Assembly: GCF_006517255.1 (NCBI RefSeq)
Contig: NZ_CP041185.1
Span: 5,456,001-5,520,000, forward strand
DNA from: Janthinobacterium tructae
GTDB taxonomy: Bacteria; Pseudomonadota; Gammaproteobacteria; Burkholderiales; Burkholderiaceae_D
Direction of reading: 5' to 3'
DNA length: 64,000 bases
Shown: one piece after another, positions 32,914 to 43,882 of the stretch
Numbering within the stretch: position 1 is the stretch's first letter
Layout of the letters: each line of letters begins with the position of its first letter
Program-made: the position numbers and the translations under genes
Notes under the pieces: model-generated
Told to the model about the DNA's origin: nothing
Databases searched by the model: none
The model's input: only the letters and a program-made list of their open reading frames with translations

Positions 32914-33777
32914 TTACATCTGGCGGAACAGATGGGCATATAAGGGACTGACGCGCAGCTGCGCCGGGTGCTGGCGCAGGGTCAGCGACAGCTTGCCCGC
33001 GTCGTCGCGCACGGCCGTGGCGATGGCGCTGGCGTTGACGATGGTGCCCCGGTGGATTTGCCAGAATTGTTGCGGGTCCAGCTGGGGCAAGAGTTCCTTC
33101 AGGCTCGTGCGTATCAGTGCTTCGCTGTCCCGGCACACGACGTTGATGTATTTGTCCAGCGCTTCGAAATACACGACGTCGGCCAGGGCGATCATGCGTA
33201 CGCTGTTGCCGACGGCGGCCCGTATCATTTGCAGGCGCGGCGCCGGCGGCAGCATGGCTTGCAGCTGGCTCAGCAGTCGGGCCAGGTTGTCATCGCTGGC
33301 GGACGCCGTTTCCGTCGTCGCCAAGGGTACCGTCGTGGTGGCTGCCCCTGCCCCTGCCGTTGGGGGCGCTGTTGTTGTACCACTGTCGCGCAGGCGCTGC
33401 TGCAGGCGTTCCACCGTCTTGCCCAGGCGTGCATCATTGACGGGTTTTAGCACGTAATCGGCGGCCGCATGTTCGAAGGCGGCCAGTGCGTATTCATCGT
33501 AGGCCGTGACGAACACGATGTGGGGAAACACAATACCGTCGGGCCACTGCTCCGCCAGTTCTTCGGCCGCTTCCAGGCCCGTCTTGCCTGGCATCTTGAT
33601 GTCGAGAAAGAGGATGTCGGGCTGCAGTGCCAGGCCTTGCCGCAAGGCTTCCACGCCGTTGGCGCAGGTGGCGACAATGTCGAGTTCCGGCCACAGCCGT
33701 TGCAAGGCGTGCGCGAGGGCGGCGGCAAGGATGGGTTCGTCTTCGGCGATCAGGGCGCGCGGGGTGTGGTGGCTCAT
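32914..33777 (-). CDS. LytTR-family response regulator
   Basis: The 287-residue protein has a receiver domain (AEDEPILAAALAHALQR; phosphoacceptor D59 in LFLDIKMPGKTG; K in VLKPVNDAR) and a C-terminal LytTR DNA-binding domain (VYFEALDKYINVVCRDSEAL, FWQIHRGTIVNASAI). A Thr/Ala/Pro-rich linker of about 50 residues separates them. Its ATG overlaps the TGA of the histidine kinase gene as ATGA, so the two are co-translated. AlgR/LytR-type regulators often control surface, biofilm or peptide functions; the target here is unknown. Confidence 0.92.
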   Translation of the reverse strand: MSHHTPRALIAEDEPILAAALAHALQRLWPELDIVATCANGVEALRQGLALQPDILFLDIKMPGKTGLEAAEELAEQWPDGIVFPHIVFVTAYDEYALAAFEHAAADYVLKPVNDARLGKTVERLQQRLRDSGTTTAPPTAGAGAATTTVPLATTETASASDDNLARLLSQLQAMLPPAPRLQMIRAAVGNSVRMIALADVVYFEALDKYINVVCRDSEALIRTSLKELLPQLDPQQFWQIHRGTIVNASAIATAVRDDAGKLSLTLRQHPAQLRVSPLYAHLFRQM

Positions 33778-34877
33778 GCGAGGGGACTCGTGATGGTGGG
33801 TGGAAGGGGGAGTGTCAGGCGGGCGACGACGCCTGCCGGATGGTTGGCGGCCAGCGACAGGCTGGCGGCATCGCCATGCATGCCGCGCAGGCGTTCGCGG
33901 ATATTCGCCACGCCCAGATGCGTGCCCTTGGTCTGGCCCGGATGATCGAGACCCAGGCCATCATCGGCAACCGTCAGGATCAGCACGCCGCCGTCCGTGG
34001 ACGCCTGCACGTGGATATGGCCGCCTTCGATCTTCGGCTCCAGGCCGTGCTGGATGGCGTTTTCCACCAGCGGCTGCAGCAGCATGGGTGGCACTTTGAT
34101 ATCGCGCAAGGCCTCGGGCAAGTCCAGCGTAAAGCGCAGGCGCGCGCCCATGCGGGTGGACATCAGGCCCAGATAGGCTTGCATCAGGGAAAACTCCTGC
34201 TCCAGGGTGGTGGACCCGGCACGCGAGGAAGAGAGGGTGGCGCGCAGATACTGGATCAATTGATCGAGCAGCAGCTGGGCGCGCTCCGGATCAAAGCTGA
34301 TCAGGCCCTGCAGATTGGCCAGCGTGTTGAACAGCATGTGCGGTTCGATCTGCGCCTGCAGCAGCTGCAGCTGGGCCTGCATAACCTGGCGCGCCACGGA
34401 TTCGGCGCGGGCTTTTTCCTGGGCTGCCTCCATTTGCAGGCGCGCAATTTTTTCTCGGCCGCTAAAGAACAGGATGGCGGCCCCCGCCGCCGCCAGTGTG
34501 AACACCGTCATGCCGACGTTGCGTGGCGACATGGACACGGGCGCGGGAACGTCGATATTGGCCAGCCAGCCGAACAGCATGGTGCCGCCGACTTGCGCCA
34601 CGGCGGCGCTGACGATGATGAGGGCAGTGAAGGGCAGCAATGGGACGCGCCGCTGTTCGCCCCAGCACGCCAGGCGGATGCCGTCGATGAGCAGGAAAGC
34701 AATACTGCCGATGCACATCGACGCAAGCAGGTTGAGCCAGAAGCTTTGTCCACCGCTTAGCACGAAGGTGATGAAGAGGGCACACAGGACGTTGAGCAGC
34801 AGCGCATAGCGGGCATCGGCCAGCAGGCGCTGGTAGGGAAAGCCCGTCTTGCGCGGGGCTGCGTCGGTAGTGTGCAT
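33774..34877 (-). CDS. LytS-type (His_kinase family) sensor kinase
   Basis: The 367-residue inner-membrane protein has four membrane helices in its first 150 residues (LLLNVLCALFITFVLSG, FWLNLLASMCIGSIAFLLID, LLPFTALIIVSAAVAQVGGT, VFTLAAAGAAILFF), then the His_kinase signature QAQIEPHMLFNTLANLQ with the phosphoacceptor His and an HATPase (PMLLQPLVENAIQHGLEPKI, NIRERLRGMHG). It phosphorylates the overlapping LytTR regulator. The input is probably sensed within the membrane because no large periplasmic domain exists. Confidence 0.92.
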   Translation of the reverse strand: MHTTDAAPRKTGFPYQRLLADARYALLLNVLCALFITFVLSGGQSFWLNLLASMCIGSIAFLLIDGIRLACWGEQRRVPLLPFTALIIVSAAVAQVGGTMLFGWLANIDVPAPVSMSPRNVGMTVFTLAAAGAAILFFSGREKIARLQMEAAQEKARAESVARQVMQAQLQLLQAQIEPHMLFNTLANLQGLISFDPERAQLLLDQLIQYLRATLSSSRAGSTTLEQEFSLMQAYLGLMSTRMGARLRFTLDLPEALRDIKVPPMLLQPLVENAIQHGLEPKIEGGHIHVQASTDGGVLILTVADDGLGLDHPGQTKGTHLGVANIRERLRGMHGDAASLSLAANHPAGVVARLTLPLPPTITSPLA

Positions 34878-35075
34878 GCGGGACTGCTTTCAGGTGGGCG
34901 CTCGGGTTGGCAATGCGGCAATTATGGGCGGCTCTGCACGCGGGCGCAACGCGGTTGCGACGAAACCGTGCGGATGTGGCGCCAATCGCGGGATCGCGTC
35001 CTTTACACAGTGGCGCTTGCGCGCGATGATGGCAAGCTGTCTTGATCGACAACCTCATCACGATAAAGGAACATC

Positions 35076-35819
35076 ATGTGGCCCTATCCACGCACCCTGG
35101 CGCACCGCGGCGGCGGCACCCTGGCGCCTGAAAACACCCTGGCTGCCCTGCGCTGTGGCCTGGCCTACGGCTACCGCGCCGTGGAGTTCGACGTCATGCT
35201 GGCGTCCGACGGCGTGCCCGTCGTCGTGCACGACCCGGAACTGGGCCGTACCGTGGCCGGCAGCGGCCATGTCAGCGATTACACGGCCGCGCAGCTGGGC
35301 GCCATGGAAGCGGGCGCCTGGTTCGGCCCGCAGTTTGCAGGCGAGGGCGTGCCCACGTTTGACGCCGTGGTGGCGTATTGCAAGGCGCAGCGCATCTGGA
35401 TGAATATCGAAATCAAGCCGGCACCCGGCGTTGACGTGGCCACGGGCGCGGCGGTGGCGCGGGCCACGCGCGATTATTTCGCAAAGGAAATTGCTGCAGG
35501 AGAGTTATTGCCACTGCTATCGTCGTTCAGCATCGCCGCACTGGAAGCGGCATGCCAGGCGGCGCCGGAACTGGCACGCGGCTGGCTGGTCGAAGCCATT
35601 CCCGCTGACTGGGAACGCACGGCAAAGGAACTGGGCGTGGTGGCGATCCATTGCAACCATCAGCAGCTGACGCGCGCGCTGGCGCTGGCAGTCAAGGAGG
35701 CGGGATACGGGCTGTTCTGCTACACCGTCAACACCCCGGAACGGGCCAGCGAACTGCTGGCCTGGGGTGTGGATGGATTTTGTACGGACAGGATAGATAT
35801 TATTCCATCCATGGCGTAG
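35076..35819 (+). CDS. ugpQ: Glycerophosphodiester phosphodiesterase
   Basis: The 247-residue protein has the GDPD TIM-barrel motifs: LAHRGGGTLAPENTLAALR with the catalytic His and Glu, VEFDVMLASDGVPVVVHDPE with the calcium-coordinating residues, and MNIEIKPAPG. It hydrolyses glycerophosphodiesters to an alcohol and glycerol 3-phosphate. It lacks a signal peptide, like cytoplasmic UgpQ. No ugp transport genes are next to it. Its last codon is followed by TAG inside a REP repeat (ATG GCG TAG), so the final residues may derive from repeat insertion. Confidence 0.9.
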   Translation: MWPYPRTLAHRGGGTLAPENTLAALRCGLAYGYRAVEFDVMLASDGVPVVVHDPELGRTVAGSGHVSDYTAAQLGAMEAGAWFGPQFAGEGVPTFDAVVAYCKAQRIWMNIEIKPAPGVDVATGAAVARATRDYFAKEIAAGELLPLLSSFSIAALEAACQAAPELARGWLVEAIPADWERTAKELGVVAIHCNHQQLTRALALAVKEAGYGLFCYTVNTPERASELLAWGVDGFCTDRIDIIPSMA

Positions 35820-35915
35820 GTCGGATTAGCGGGGCAAAGCCCCGCGTAATCCGACAACATTGTTGACGTTATTGGTGTTGTCGGCTTACGCGCTTGCGCG
35901 CTAAGCCGACCTACG
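35815..35915. repeat. REPIN-like pair overlapping ugpQ stop
   Basis: Unit one (35815-35855) starts CGTAGGTCGGATTAGCGG and ends CGTAATCCGACA; unit two (35879-35915) runs inverted from TGTCGGCTTACGCG to GCTAAGCCGACCTACG, with a G-for-A substitution in the arms matched by a compensating change. The first unit contains the ugpQ TAG stop. CAACATTGTTG lies between, as at 2.39 kb. Confidence 0.85.
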
Positions 35916-35926
35916 TTTCAAACAGC

Positions 35927-37990
35927 TTAGAAAGTTACGCGCATGCCGACCGTGACATTGCGCCCCATCAACGGCGCCGCGTTCTTGATGAACGAAGTAT
36001 GGCTGTACGCCAGTTCATTCGTCAGGTTGTTCGCCTTGATGTAGAACTGGGCCGGCGTCGTGCCGATGCGCGTGTCGTAGTTGGCGGACAGGTTCAGCAT
36101 GTTGTAGCCCGGGGTCGCCGTTTCGAACGCGGCGACCTTGTCTTGCTTGCCCACGCGGTAGAACTCGGCCACGCCGCTCCACGCCTGCCAGTTGGCGTCA
36201 ACTTTTACACCGACGCGCTGGGCGGGGATGCGCGGCAAGTTTTTATTGTTGCCTGCGCCACCGTCGGCCAGCTTGGCTCGCACGTAGTCGCCGAACACGC
36301 TGGCACCGAACATGGGGTTCAGCTGCTGGCGGATTTGCCCTTCCATGCCCGTAAATGTGGCGTCGCGCTGGGCGTACTGGATCAGCTGGAAGCCTTCGTG
36401 GTTGTCCAGCGTGGAGCCGAAGATGTAGTTGTCGACCTTGTTGCGGTAGGCGCTGGCCGAGAAGGTCGTGGCGCCCGCATATTTGCGCAAGGTCAAGTCG
36501 ATATTGTTCGACGTTTCCTTGCCCAGGTTTTGATTGCCCAGCTCATACGTGGCCGTGGCCATGTGCACGCCGTGCGCATACAGTTCCTCGGCGCTGGGCA
36601 AGCGGTGCGTGCGCGAGATGGTCGAACCGAGCGAATACTGGGGCGCGAATTTCCACACGGCGCCCAAGGAGATCGAGGTGCCCTTGGCGCTGCGGTCCTG
36701 CAGGGTGGCGCTGTCGACCGTGATGTCTTGCCATTCGTGGCGCAAGCCCGCCTCGAAGCGCCATTGGTCGAGCTTGTATTCTTCCACCAGGAAGGCCGCG
36801 TGCTTCTTCGTCACCGTCGGCGCCACATACGCTTCCTCGCCCAGTGCCGAGAAATCGCGCTTCGATGTTTGCAGGCCCACCACGCCGCGCCAGCCGAAGA
36901 CGGGATGGTGTTCCATTTCCAGGCGCGCATCGTGGCCCTTGTTCTTGAACGTGGTGGCGATTTGCGTGCCTTCGATTTCGTCGTGCTTGTAATCGGTGAA
37001 TGCGGCGCGCAGGCGCAGCTTGGCGAAGCCGGGCACGGGATCGCGCAATTCGCCGCGCACATCCCAGCGCTCGCTCTTCAGCTTCACGTAGGGCACGCTG
37101 CCGTGCGCGTGGTCATGTTCCTCTTCGGCACCGTGGTCGTGGCCGTCGTGGCCACCGCAATGCAGGTGCGTGCCGTGCGGGTGGCAGCTCTCGAATTCGT
37201 GGTTGTGGCCAGGCAAGCCGTAGTCCGCATGCTGGCTGGTGAAGGCCAGGCCCAGGAAGCCGCGTTGACCCACCCACGACACGCCCACGCTGCCCGTGTC
37301 CGTCTTGTTGTAGCTGCCGGCCACCTTGGAGCCGCCTTCCCAGCCGCTGCCGACCTTGTATTCCTTCGCATCGCGCTTGACGCCTTCCGCATGGAAAGCG
37401 ATGTTGCCGGAGCCGCCAGTGACTTCAAAGGCGCCCGCCTTTTCGCGAGCCGCCGAGTTGGCGCGCACTTCCGCGCTGCCTTCAACACCTTTCGCCGGCA
37501 CGCGCGTGGGGATTTTCTTGTCGATCACGTTGACCACGCCACCGACGGCGCCGCCGCCATAGGCCAGCGCGGACGGGCCGCGCAAGACTTCAATCTGTTC
37601 CGACAGCATCGGCTCGGCCGCGACAGCATGGTCGGGGCTGATGGTCGACGCATCCTGCACTTCGGCACCATCGGACAGCACCTTGACGCGCGGGCCATCC
37701 ATGCCGCGGATGATGGGACGGCTGGCGCCGGCGCCGAAATGGCTGGCGGTGATACCGGGTTGTCCCGCCAGGGTCTCGCCCAGGGTCGCAGCCCTTGCCA
37801 GCACCAGTGCTTCGCCTTCCAGTACGGTCACTGGCGTGCTCATGTCGTCGCTGCCCAGGGCCAGGGCGCTGGCCGAAACGGTGACGGCTGGCAAGGTGGC
37901 GGTTTGCTGCGCCAGGGCGCTGGCAGGGGCGGCAAAGGCCAGCATGATGGCCAGCGCGAGGGGAGTGGGTTGTTGAGGACGGACGGACAT
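35927..37990 (-). CDS. TonB-dependent receptor, ZnuD-like with His-rich loop
   Basis: The 687-residue outer-membrane protein has a signal peptide ending ALAQQ, a plug domain (MSTPVTVLEGEALVLARAAT, GADPxR-type region RPIIRGMDGPRVKVLSDGAE) and a beta-barrel ending in the expected final Phe (NVTVGMRVTF). Residues about 261-300 form a loop very rich in His and Asp (HPHGTHLHCGGHDGHDHGAE), as in zinc receptor ZnuD. It lies divergent from a Fur-family regulator, with a perfect palindrome between them. I infer zinc import; another divalent metal is possible. The ATG at 37990 is preferred over a TTG two codons upstream. Confidence 0.9.
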   Translation of the reverse strand: MSVRPQQPTPLALAIMLAFAAPASALAQQTATLPAVTVSASALALGSDDMSTPVTVLEGEALVLARAATLGETLAGQPGITASHFGAGASRPIIRGMDGPRVKVLSDGAEVQDASTISPDHAVAAEPMLSEQIEVLRGPSALAYGGGAVGGVVNVIDKKIPTRVPAKGVEGSAEVRANSAAREKAGAFEVTGGSGNIAFHAEGVKRDAKEYKVGSGWEGGSKVAGSYNKTDTGSVGVSWVGQRGFLGLAFTSQHADYGLPGHNHEFESCHPHGTHLHCGGHDGHDHGAEEEHDHAHGSVPYVKLKSERWDVRGELRDPVPGFAKLRLRAAFTDYKHDEIEGTQIATTFKNKGHDARLEMEHHPVFGWRGVVGLQTSKRDFSALGEEAYVAPTVTKKHAAFLVEEYKLDQWRFEAGLRHEWQDITVDSATLQDRSAKGTSISLGAVWKFAPQYSLGSTISRTHRLPSAEELYAHGVHMATATYELGNQNLGKETSNNIDLTLRKYAGATTFSASAYRNKVDNYIFGSTLDNHEGFQLIQYAQRDATFTGMEGQIRQQLNPMFGASVFGDYVRAKLADGGAGNNKNLPRIPAQRVGVKVDANWQAWSGVAEFYRVGKQDKVAAFETATPGYNMLNLSANYDTRIGTTPAQFYIKANNLTNELAYSHTSFIKNAAPLMGRNVTVGMRVTF

Positions 37991-38072
37991 GGGCAAGAGT
38001 TCCTTTATCGGCTATCGGTGTTTGCGGGGTTTGGGCAGGCGCTTGCCGGATGGGGCGACTGCCCGAAGATGA

Positions 38073-38094
38073 TAATGATAACCCATTATCATTA
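38073..38094. promoter_or_regulatory. Perfect palindrome, probable Zur/Fur-type operator
   Basis: TAATGATAA and TTATCATTA form a perfect 9-bp inverted repeat with a 4-base spacer (CCCA). The motif resembles Fur-family operators. It lies between the receptor start (37990) and the regulator start (38150), so one site could control both. Confidence 0.7.
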
Positions 38095-38149
38095 CTGTGT
38101 GACAGTTTTCCGGGCGGGAGATGCAGGCGGATGGTGTATTCTGTCGGCT

Positions 38150-38608
38150 ATGGAACGCACAACACGTCAAAAAACCGCTATTCAAGCCGCCATCGAGTCG
38201 GCTCAGCGCCCCCTGTCGGCGCAGGAAATCTTGGTGCAGGCCAGCTTGCAGGTGACGCAGCTGGGCATTGCCACCGTTTACCGCAACTTGAAGTCCCTGG
38301 TGCTGGAAGAAAAAGTGCACGTGGTGACCTTGCCGGGCGAAAACCCGCGCTACGAGTCGAACACGGCCGCCAATCACCACCACCACCATTTCCAGTGCAC
38401 CACGTGCCAGCGCGTGTTCGACGTGCATGATTGCCCGGGCGACTTGAAGCGCATGGCGCCGCAAGGCTTTGTCGTCGAGCGCCACGAATTGACCCTGTAC
38501 GGCCGCTGCGCCGACTGCAATGCCGCTGCCGGCGCCACAGCCACGGCGGGGGGCGCCGCCGTTGCCAGCACTGTGCACGCCTGTGCCAGCCACCACGACC
38601 CGGCCTGA
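38150..38608 (+). CDS. Fur-family transcriptional repressor, probably Zur
   Basis: The 152-residue protein has the Fur-type winged HTH ([36 protein letters not shown]) and a metal-binding second half with [20 protein letters not shown] and GRCADC, giving the structural CxxC...CxxC zinc site. The tail is Ala/Gly-rich with extra His and Cys. It is divergent from a His-rich TonB receptor, so I infer zinc regulation. The frame extends much further upstream, but the domain starts at this ATG; no strong ribosome binding site is visible. Confidence 0.88.
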   Translation: MERTTRQKTAIQAAIESAQRPLSAQEILVQASLQVTQLGIATVYRNLKSLVLEEKVHVVTLPGENPRYESNTAANHHHHHFQCTTCQRVFDVHDCPGDLKRMAPQGFVVERHELTLYGRCADCNAAAGATATAGGAAVASTVHACASHHDPA

Positions 38609-38727
38609 GCTGGCAGGCTGTCGATGTTGGCACGGGCGCAACAATGCCCTGGCCAGCCATCATTGCCGCACCCCATATCACGTATAATCTTCCCTTTAAA
38701 GCTGCCGCCACTCTTTGCCAAAAAAAC

Positions 38728-41346
<2,619 letters not shown>

Positions 41347-41385
41347 GCTAGAGGATATGCGGGGTTTGCGCCCCATAGTCCCTTG

Positions 41386-41420
41386 AAAACGGCCCGCAGA
41401 CGATGTTTGCGGGCCGTTTT
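41386..41420 (+). terminator. Terminator after alaS
   Basis: AAAACGGCCCGCA (41386-41398) pairs perfectly with TGCGGGCCGTTTT (41408-41420). It is about 40 bases after the stop. Confidence 0.85.
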
Positions 41421-41543
41421 GCCGTGTGGAATCCCGTTGTGACCCCACAACAGCCGATGAACTATTTTGGTGCAGCGCGTCAATGCCCCTGATTTAGAGT
41501 AGTATGTCGAAAATCAGTACAACAAAACAATGGTGGGATATTG

Positions 41544-41804
41544 ATGATGAGCGACACACTACTTGATACCGAGATTATGGAATTTCACAAAGAACTCGAC
41601 GCGCGCGGCTTGAATTGCCCGTTGCCGATTCTGAAGGCGAAAAAGGCTTTGTCAGAGCTGCAGAGCGGGGAAGTGCTGCGCATCATGGCAACCGATCCCG
41701 GTTCCGTGCGCGACTTTCAGGCTTTCGCCAAGCAAACGGGCAATGCCCTGCTGTCGCATGTGCAGACGGGCACCGAATTCGTCTTCCTCATGCAACGCAA
41801 ATAA
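41544..41804 (+). CDS. TusA/SirA family sulfur-carrier protein
   Basis: The 86-residue protein has the TusA core: ELDARGLNCPLPILKAKKAL with the sulfur-accepting Cys in the CPxP motif, then LRIMATDPGSVRDFQAFAKQ and TGTEFVFLMQRK. TusA proteins receive persulfide from IscS and pass it to tRNA 2-thiouridine or other sulfur pathways; paralogues with other uses exist. The start is unclear: two ATG codons (41544, 41547) follow GGTGGG, and family similarity begins only at EFHKELDARG (ATG at 41577). Confidence 0.88.
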   Translation: MMSDTLLDTEIMEFHKELDARGLNCPLPILKAKKALSELQSGEVLRIMATDPGSVRDFQAFAKQTGNALLSHVQTGTEFVFLMQRK

Positions 41805-41963
41805 TTCTGCCGGCCGTGGCCGCCGTGGCGCGGCCTGCTGGATACCTTGCCGCACCGTTTTTGCTTCACTTTCACGCCCTTTTGCTGCCCTGCAGCGTAG
41901 CGGCAGACTCCCCTGGAATCCCCGAAGCTGGACAGTTTAGATGGATTGCTCTAACAAAAAATC

Positions 41964-42011
41964 GCACGATCGTGCTTAAATTCGGTTCAGGATTCAAATT
42001 TCTCTTATAAT
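41964..42011 (+). promoter_or_regulatory. Palindrome and -10 hexamer upstream of etfBA
   Basis: GCACGATCGTGC (41964-41975) is a perfect 12-bp palindrome in an A/T-rich setting. TATAAT at 42006-42011 is an ideal -10, 57 bases before the etfB start. The -35 is not clear. The palindrome would overlap or just precede the -35 region, a place suited to a repressor. Confidence 0.5.
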
Positions 42012-42067
42012 CGAACGCACAATCAGCACTTGATCCGTCATTTTTATAATTTCCCAAAGGCATAGCT

Positions 42068-42817
42068 ATGAAAGTCTTGGTACCCGTCAAACGCGTGGTC
42101 GACTATAACGTCAAAGTCCGCGTCAAGAGTGACGGCACTGGCGTCGATACCGCCAACGTCAAAATGTCGATGAACCCTTTCGATGAGATCGCGCTGGAAG
42201 AAGCGATGCGCCTGAAAGAAGCCGGCAAGGTCACGGAAGTGGTCGCCATCTCCTGCGGCGTGACGCAGTGCCAGGAAACCTTGCGCACCGCCATGGCCAT
42301 CGGCGCCGACCGCGGCATCCTGGTGGAAACGACGACCGAACTGGAGCCGCTGGCCGTGGCCAAGCTGGTGAAAGCCCTGGCCGAGAAAGAGCAGCCGCAA
42401 CTAATCATCCTGGGCAAGCAAGCCATCGATGACGACAGCAACCAGACCGGCCAGATGCTGGCAGCCCTGCTGGGTTGGCCGCAGGCCACGTTCGCCTCGA
42501 AAGTCGTGCTGGAAGACGGTAAAGTCACCGTCACGCGCGAAGTCGACGGCGGCCTGGAAACCCTGGCATTGACCTTGCCAGCGATTATCACCACCGACCT
42601 GCGTTTGAACGAGCCACGCTATGTGACCTTGCCGAACATCATGAAGGCCAAGAAAAAGCCGCTCGAGACCGTCAAACCGGAAGACCTGGGCATCGACGTC
42701 GCGCCACGCCTGAAGACCCTGAAAGTCGTCGAGCCAGCCAAGCGCTCGGCCGGCATCAAGGTAGCAGACGTGGCCACGCTGGTCGCCAAGCTGCGTACCG
42801 AAGCCAAAGTCATCTAA
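42068..42817 (+). CDS. etfB: Electron transfer flavoprotein beta subunit
   Basis: The 249-residue protein starts [20 protein letters not shown] and has the ETF-beta signature with [40 protein letters not shown], and [14 protein letters not shown], the region that docks partner dehydrogenases. Together with EtfA it carries electrons from acyl-CoA dehydrogenases to the quinone pool through ETF:quinone oxidoreductase. It is the first gene of etfBA, followed after 42 bases by etfA. Confidence 0.97.
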   Translation: MKVLVPVKRVVDYNVKVRVKSDGTGVDTANVKMSMNPFDEIALEEAMRLKEAGKVTEVVAISCGVTQCQETLRTAMAIGADRGILVETTTELEPLAVAKLVKALAEKEQPQLIILGKQAIDDDSNQTGQMLAALLGWPQATFASKVVLEDGKVTVTREVDGGLETLALTLPAIITTDLRLNEPRYVTLPNIMKAKKKPLETVKPEDLGIDVAPRLKTLKVVEPAKRSAGIKVADVATLVAKLRTEAKVI

Positions 42818-42859
42818 GCGCGGCTTCGCCGTTTATCCAGAACAATTACAGGACACATC

Positions 42860-43792
42860 ATGGTCGCATTAGTTATTGCTGAACACGACAACGCTACCTT
42901 AAAGGGCAGCACCCACCACACCGTGACCGCGGCTGCCCAGTGCGGCGGCGACGTGCACGTGCTCGTCGCAGGTTCGAACGCCTCGGCTGCCGCCGCTGCC
43001 GCCGCGCAAATCGCCGGCGTGACGAAAGTCATCGTGGCCGACGCGCCATACTTCGCCGACGGCCTGGCCGAAAACGTGGCCGAGCAAGTGCTGGCCATCG
43101 CCGGCAACTACAGCCACATCCTGGCGCCAGCCACCGCCTACGGCAAGAACATCCTGCCGCGTGTGGCTGCCAAGCTGGACGTGGCGCAAATCTCGGAAAT
43201 CACCAAGGTCGACTCGCCAGATACGTTCGAGCGTCCGATCTACGCCGGTAACGCGATTGCCACCGTGCAATCTGGCGACAAGATCAAGGTCATCACCGTG
43301 CGCACCACCGGTTTCGACGCCGCTGCCGCCACCGGCGGTTCGGCTGCCACCGAAACCGTCGCCGCCGTTGCCGATGCCGGCAAATCGGCCTTCGTGGGCC
43401 GCGAGCTGGCCAAGTCCGACCGTCCTGAACTGACCGCCGCGAAAATCATCGTGTCGGGCGGCCGTGGCATGGGTTCGGCCGAGAACTTCCACATCCTGGA
43501 ACCGCTGGCCGACAAGCTGGGCGCCGCCATGGGTGCTTCGCGCGCCGCCGTCGACGCCGGCTTCGTGCCGAACGACTGGCAAGTGGGCCAGACGGGCAAG
43601 ATCGTCGCGCCATCGCTGTACATCGCCGTCGGTATCTCGGGCGCGATCCAGCATCTGGCCGGCATGAAAGACTCGAAAACCATCGTCGCCATCAACAAGG
43701 ATCCGGAAGCGCCGATCTTTGCCGTGGCCGACTACGGCATCGTGGGCGATCTGTTCGAGATCGTGCCGCAACTGGTCAAGGAACTGGGCTAA
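42860..43792 (+). CDS. etfA: Electron transfer flavoprotein alpha subunit
   Basis: The 310-residue subunit binds FAD at its C-terminal domain: [40 protein letters not shown], then [20 protein letters not shown] and [20 protein letters not shown]. The latter motifs are the standard FAD-binding segment. AGGA is eight bases before the ATG. It is co-directional with etfB, and an acyl-CoA dehydrogenase gene follows, though a terminator-like hairpin separates them. Confidence 0.97.
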   Translation: MVALVIAEHDNATLKGSTHHTVTAAAQCGGDVHVLVAGSNASAAAAAAAQIAGVTKVIVADAPYFADGLAENVAEQVLAIAGNYSHILAPATAYGKNILPRVAAKLDVAQISEITKVDSPDTFERPIYAGNAIATVQSGDKIKVITVRTTGFDAAAATGGSAATETVAAVADAGKSAFVGRELAKSDRPELTAAKIIVSGGRGMGSAENFHILEPLADKLGAAMGASRAAVDAGFVPNDWQVGQTGKIVAPSLYIAVGISGAIQHLAGMKDSKTIVAINKDPEAPIFAVADYGIVGDLFEIVPQLVKELG

Positions 43793-43821
43793 GTCTTACC
43801 CATTCAGGTTTTGTTATTGAC

Positions 43822-43870
43822 AAAGCCACGCCGGCCCGCCCCACACGGCGAGCCGCGCGTGGCTTTTTTC
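43822..43870 (+). terminator. Terminator after etfA
   Basis: AAAGCCACGC (43822-43831) pairs with GCGTGGCTTT (43857-43866) around a GC-rich loop, and T residues follow. It ends 13 bases before the next start codon, so read-through into the dehydrogenase gene may be partial. Confidence 0.75.
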
Positions 43871-43882
43871 TTGGAGAAATAG

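Noticed and set aside
35894-38149. Plus-strand frame fused to the N-terminus of the Fur-family regulator
   Set aside because: It runs antisense through the TonB receptor; the Fur domain starts at 38150 and nothing upstream resembles a protein.
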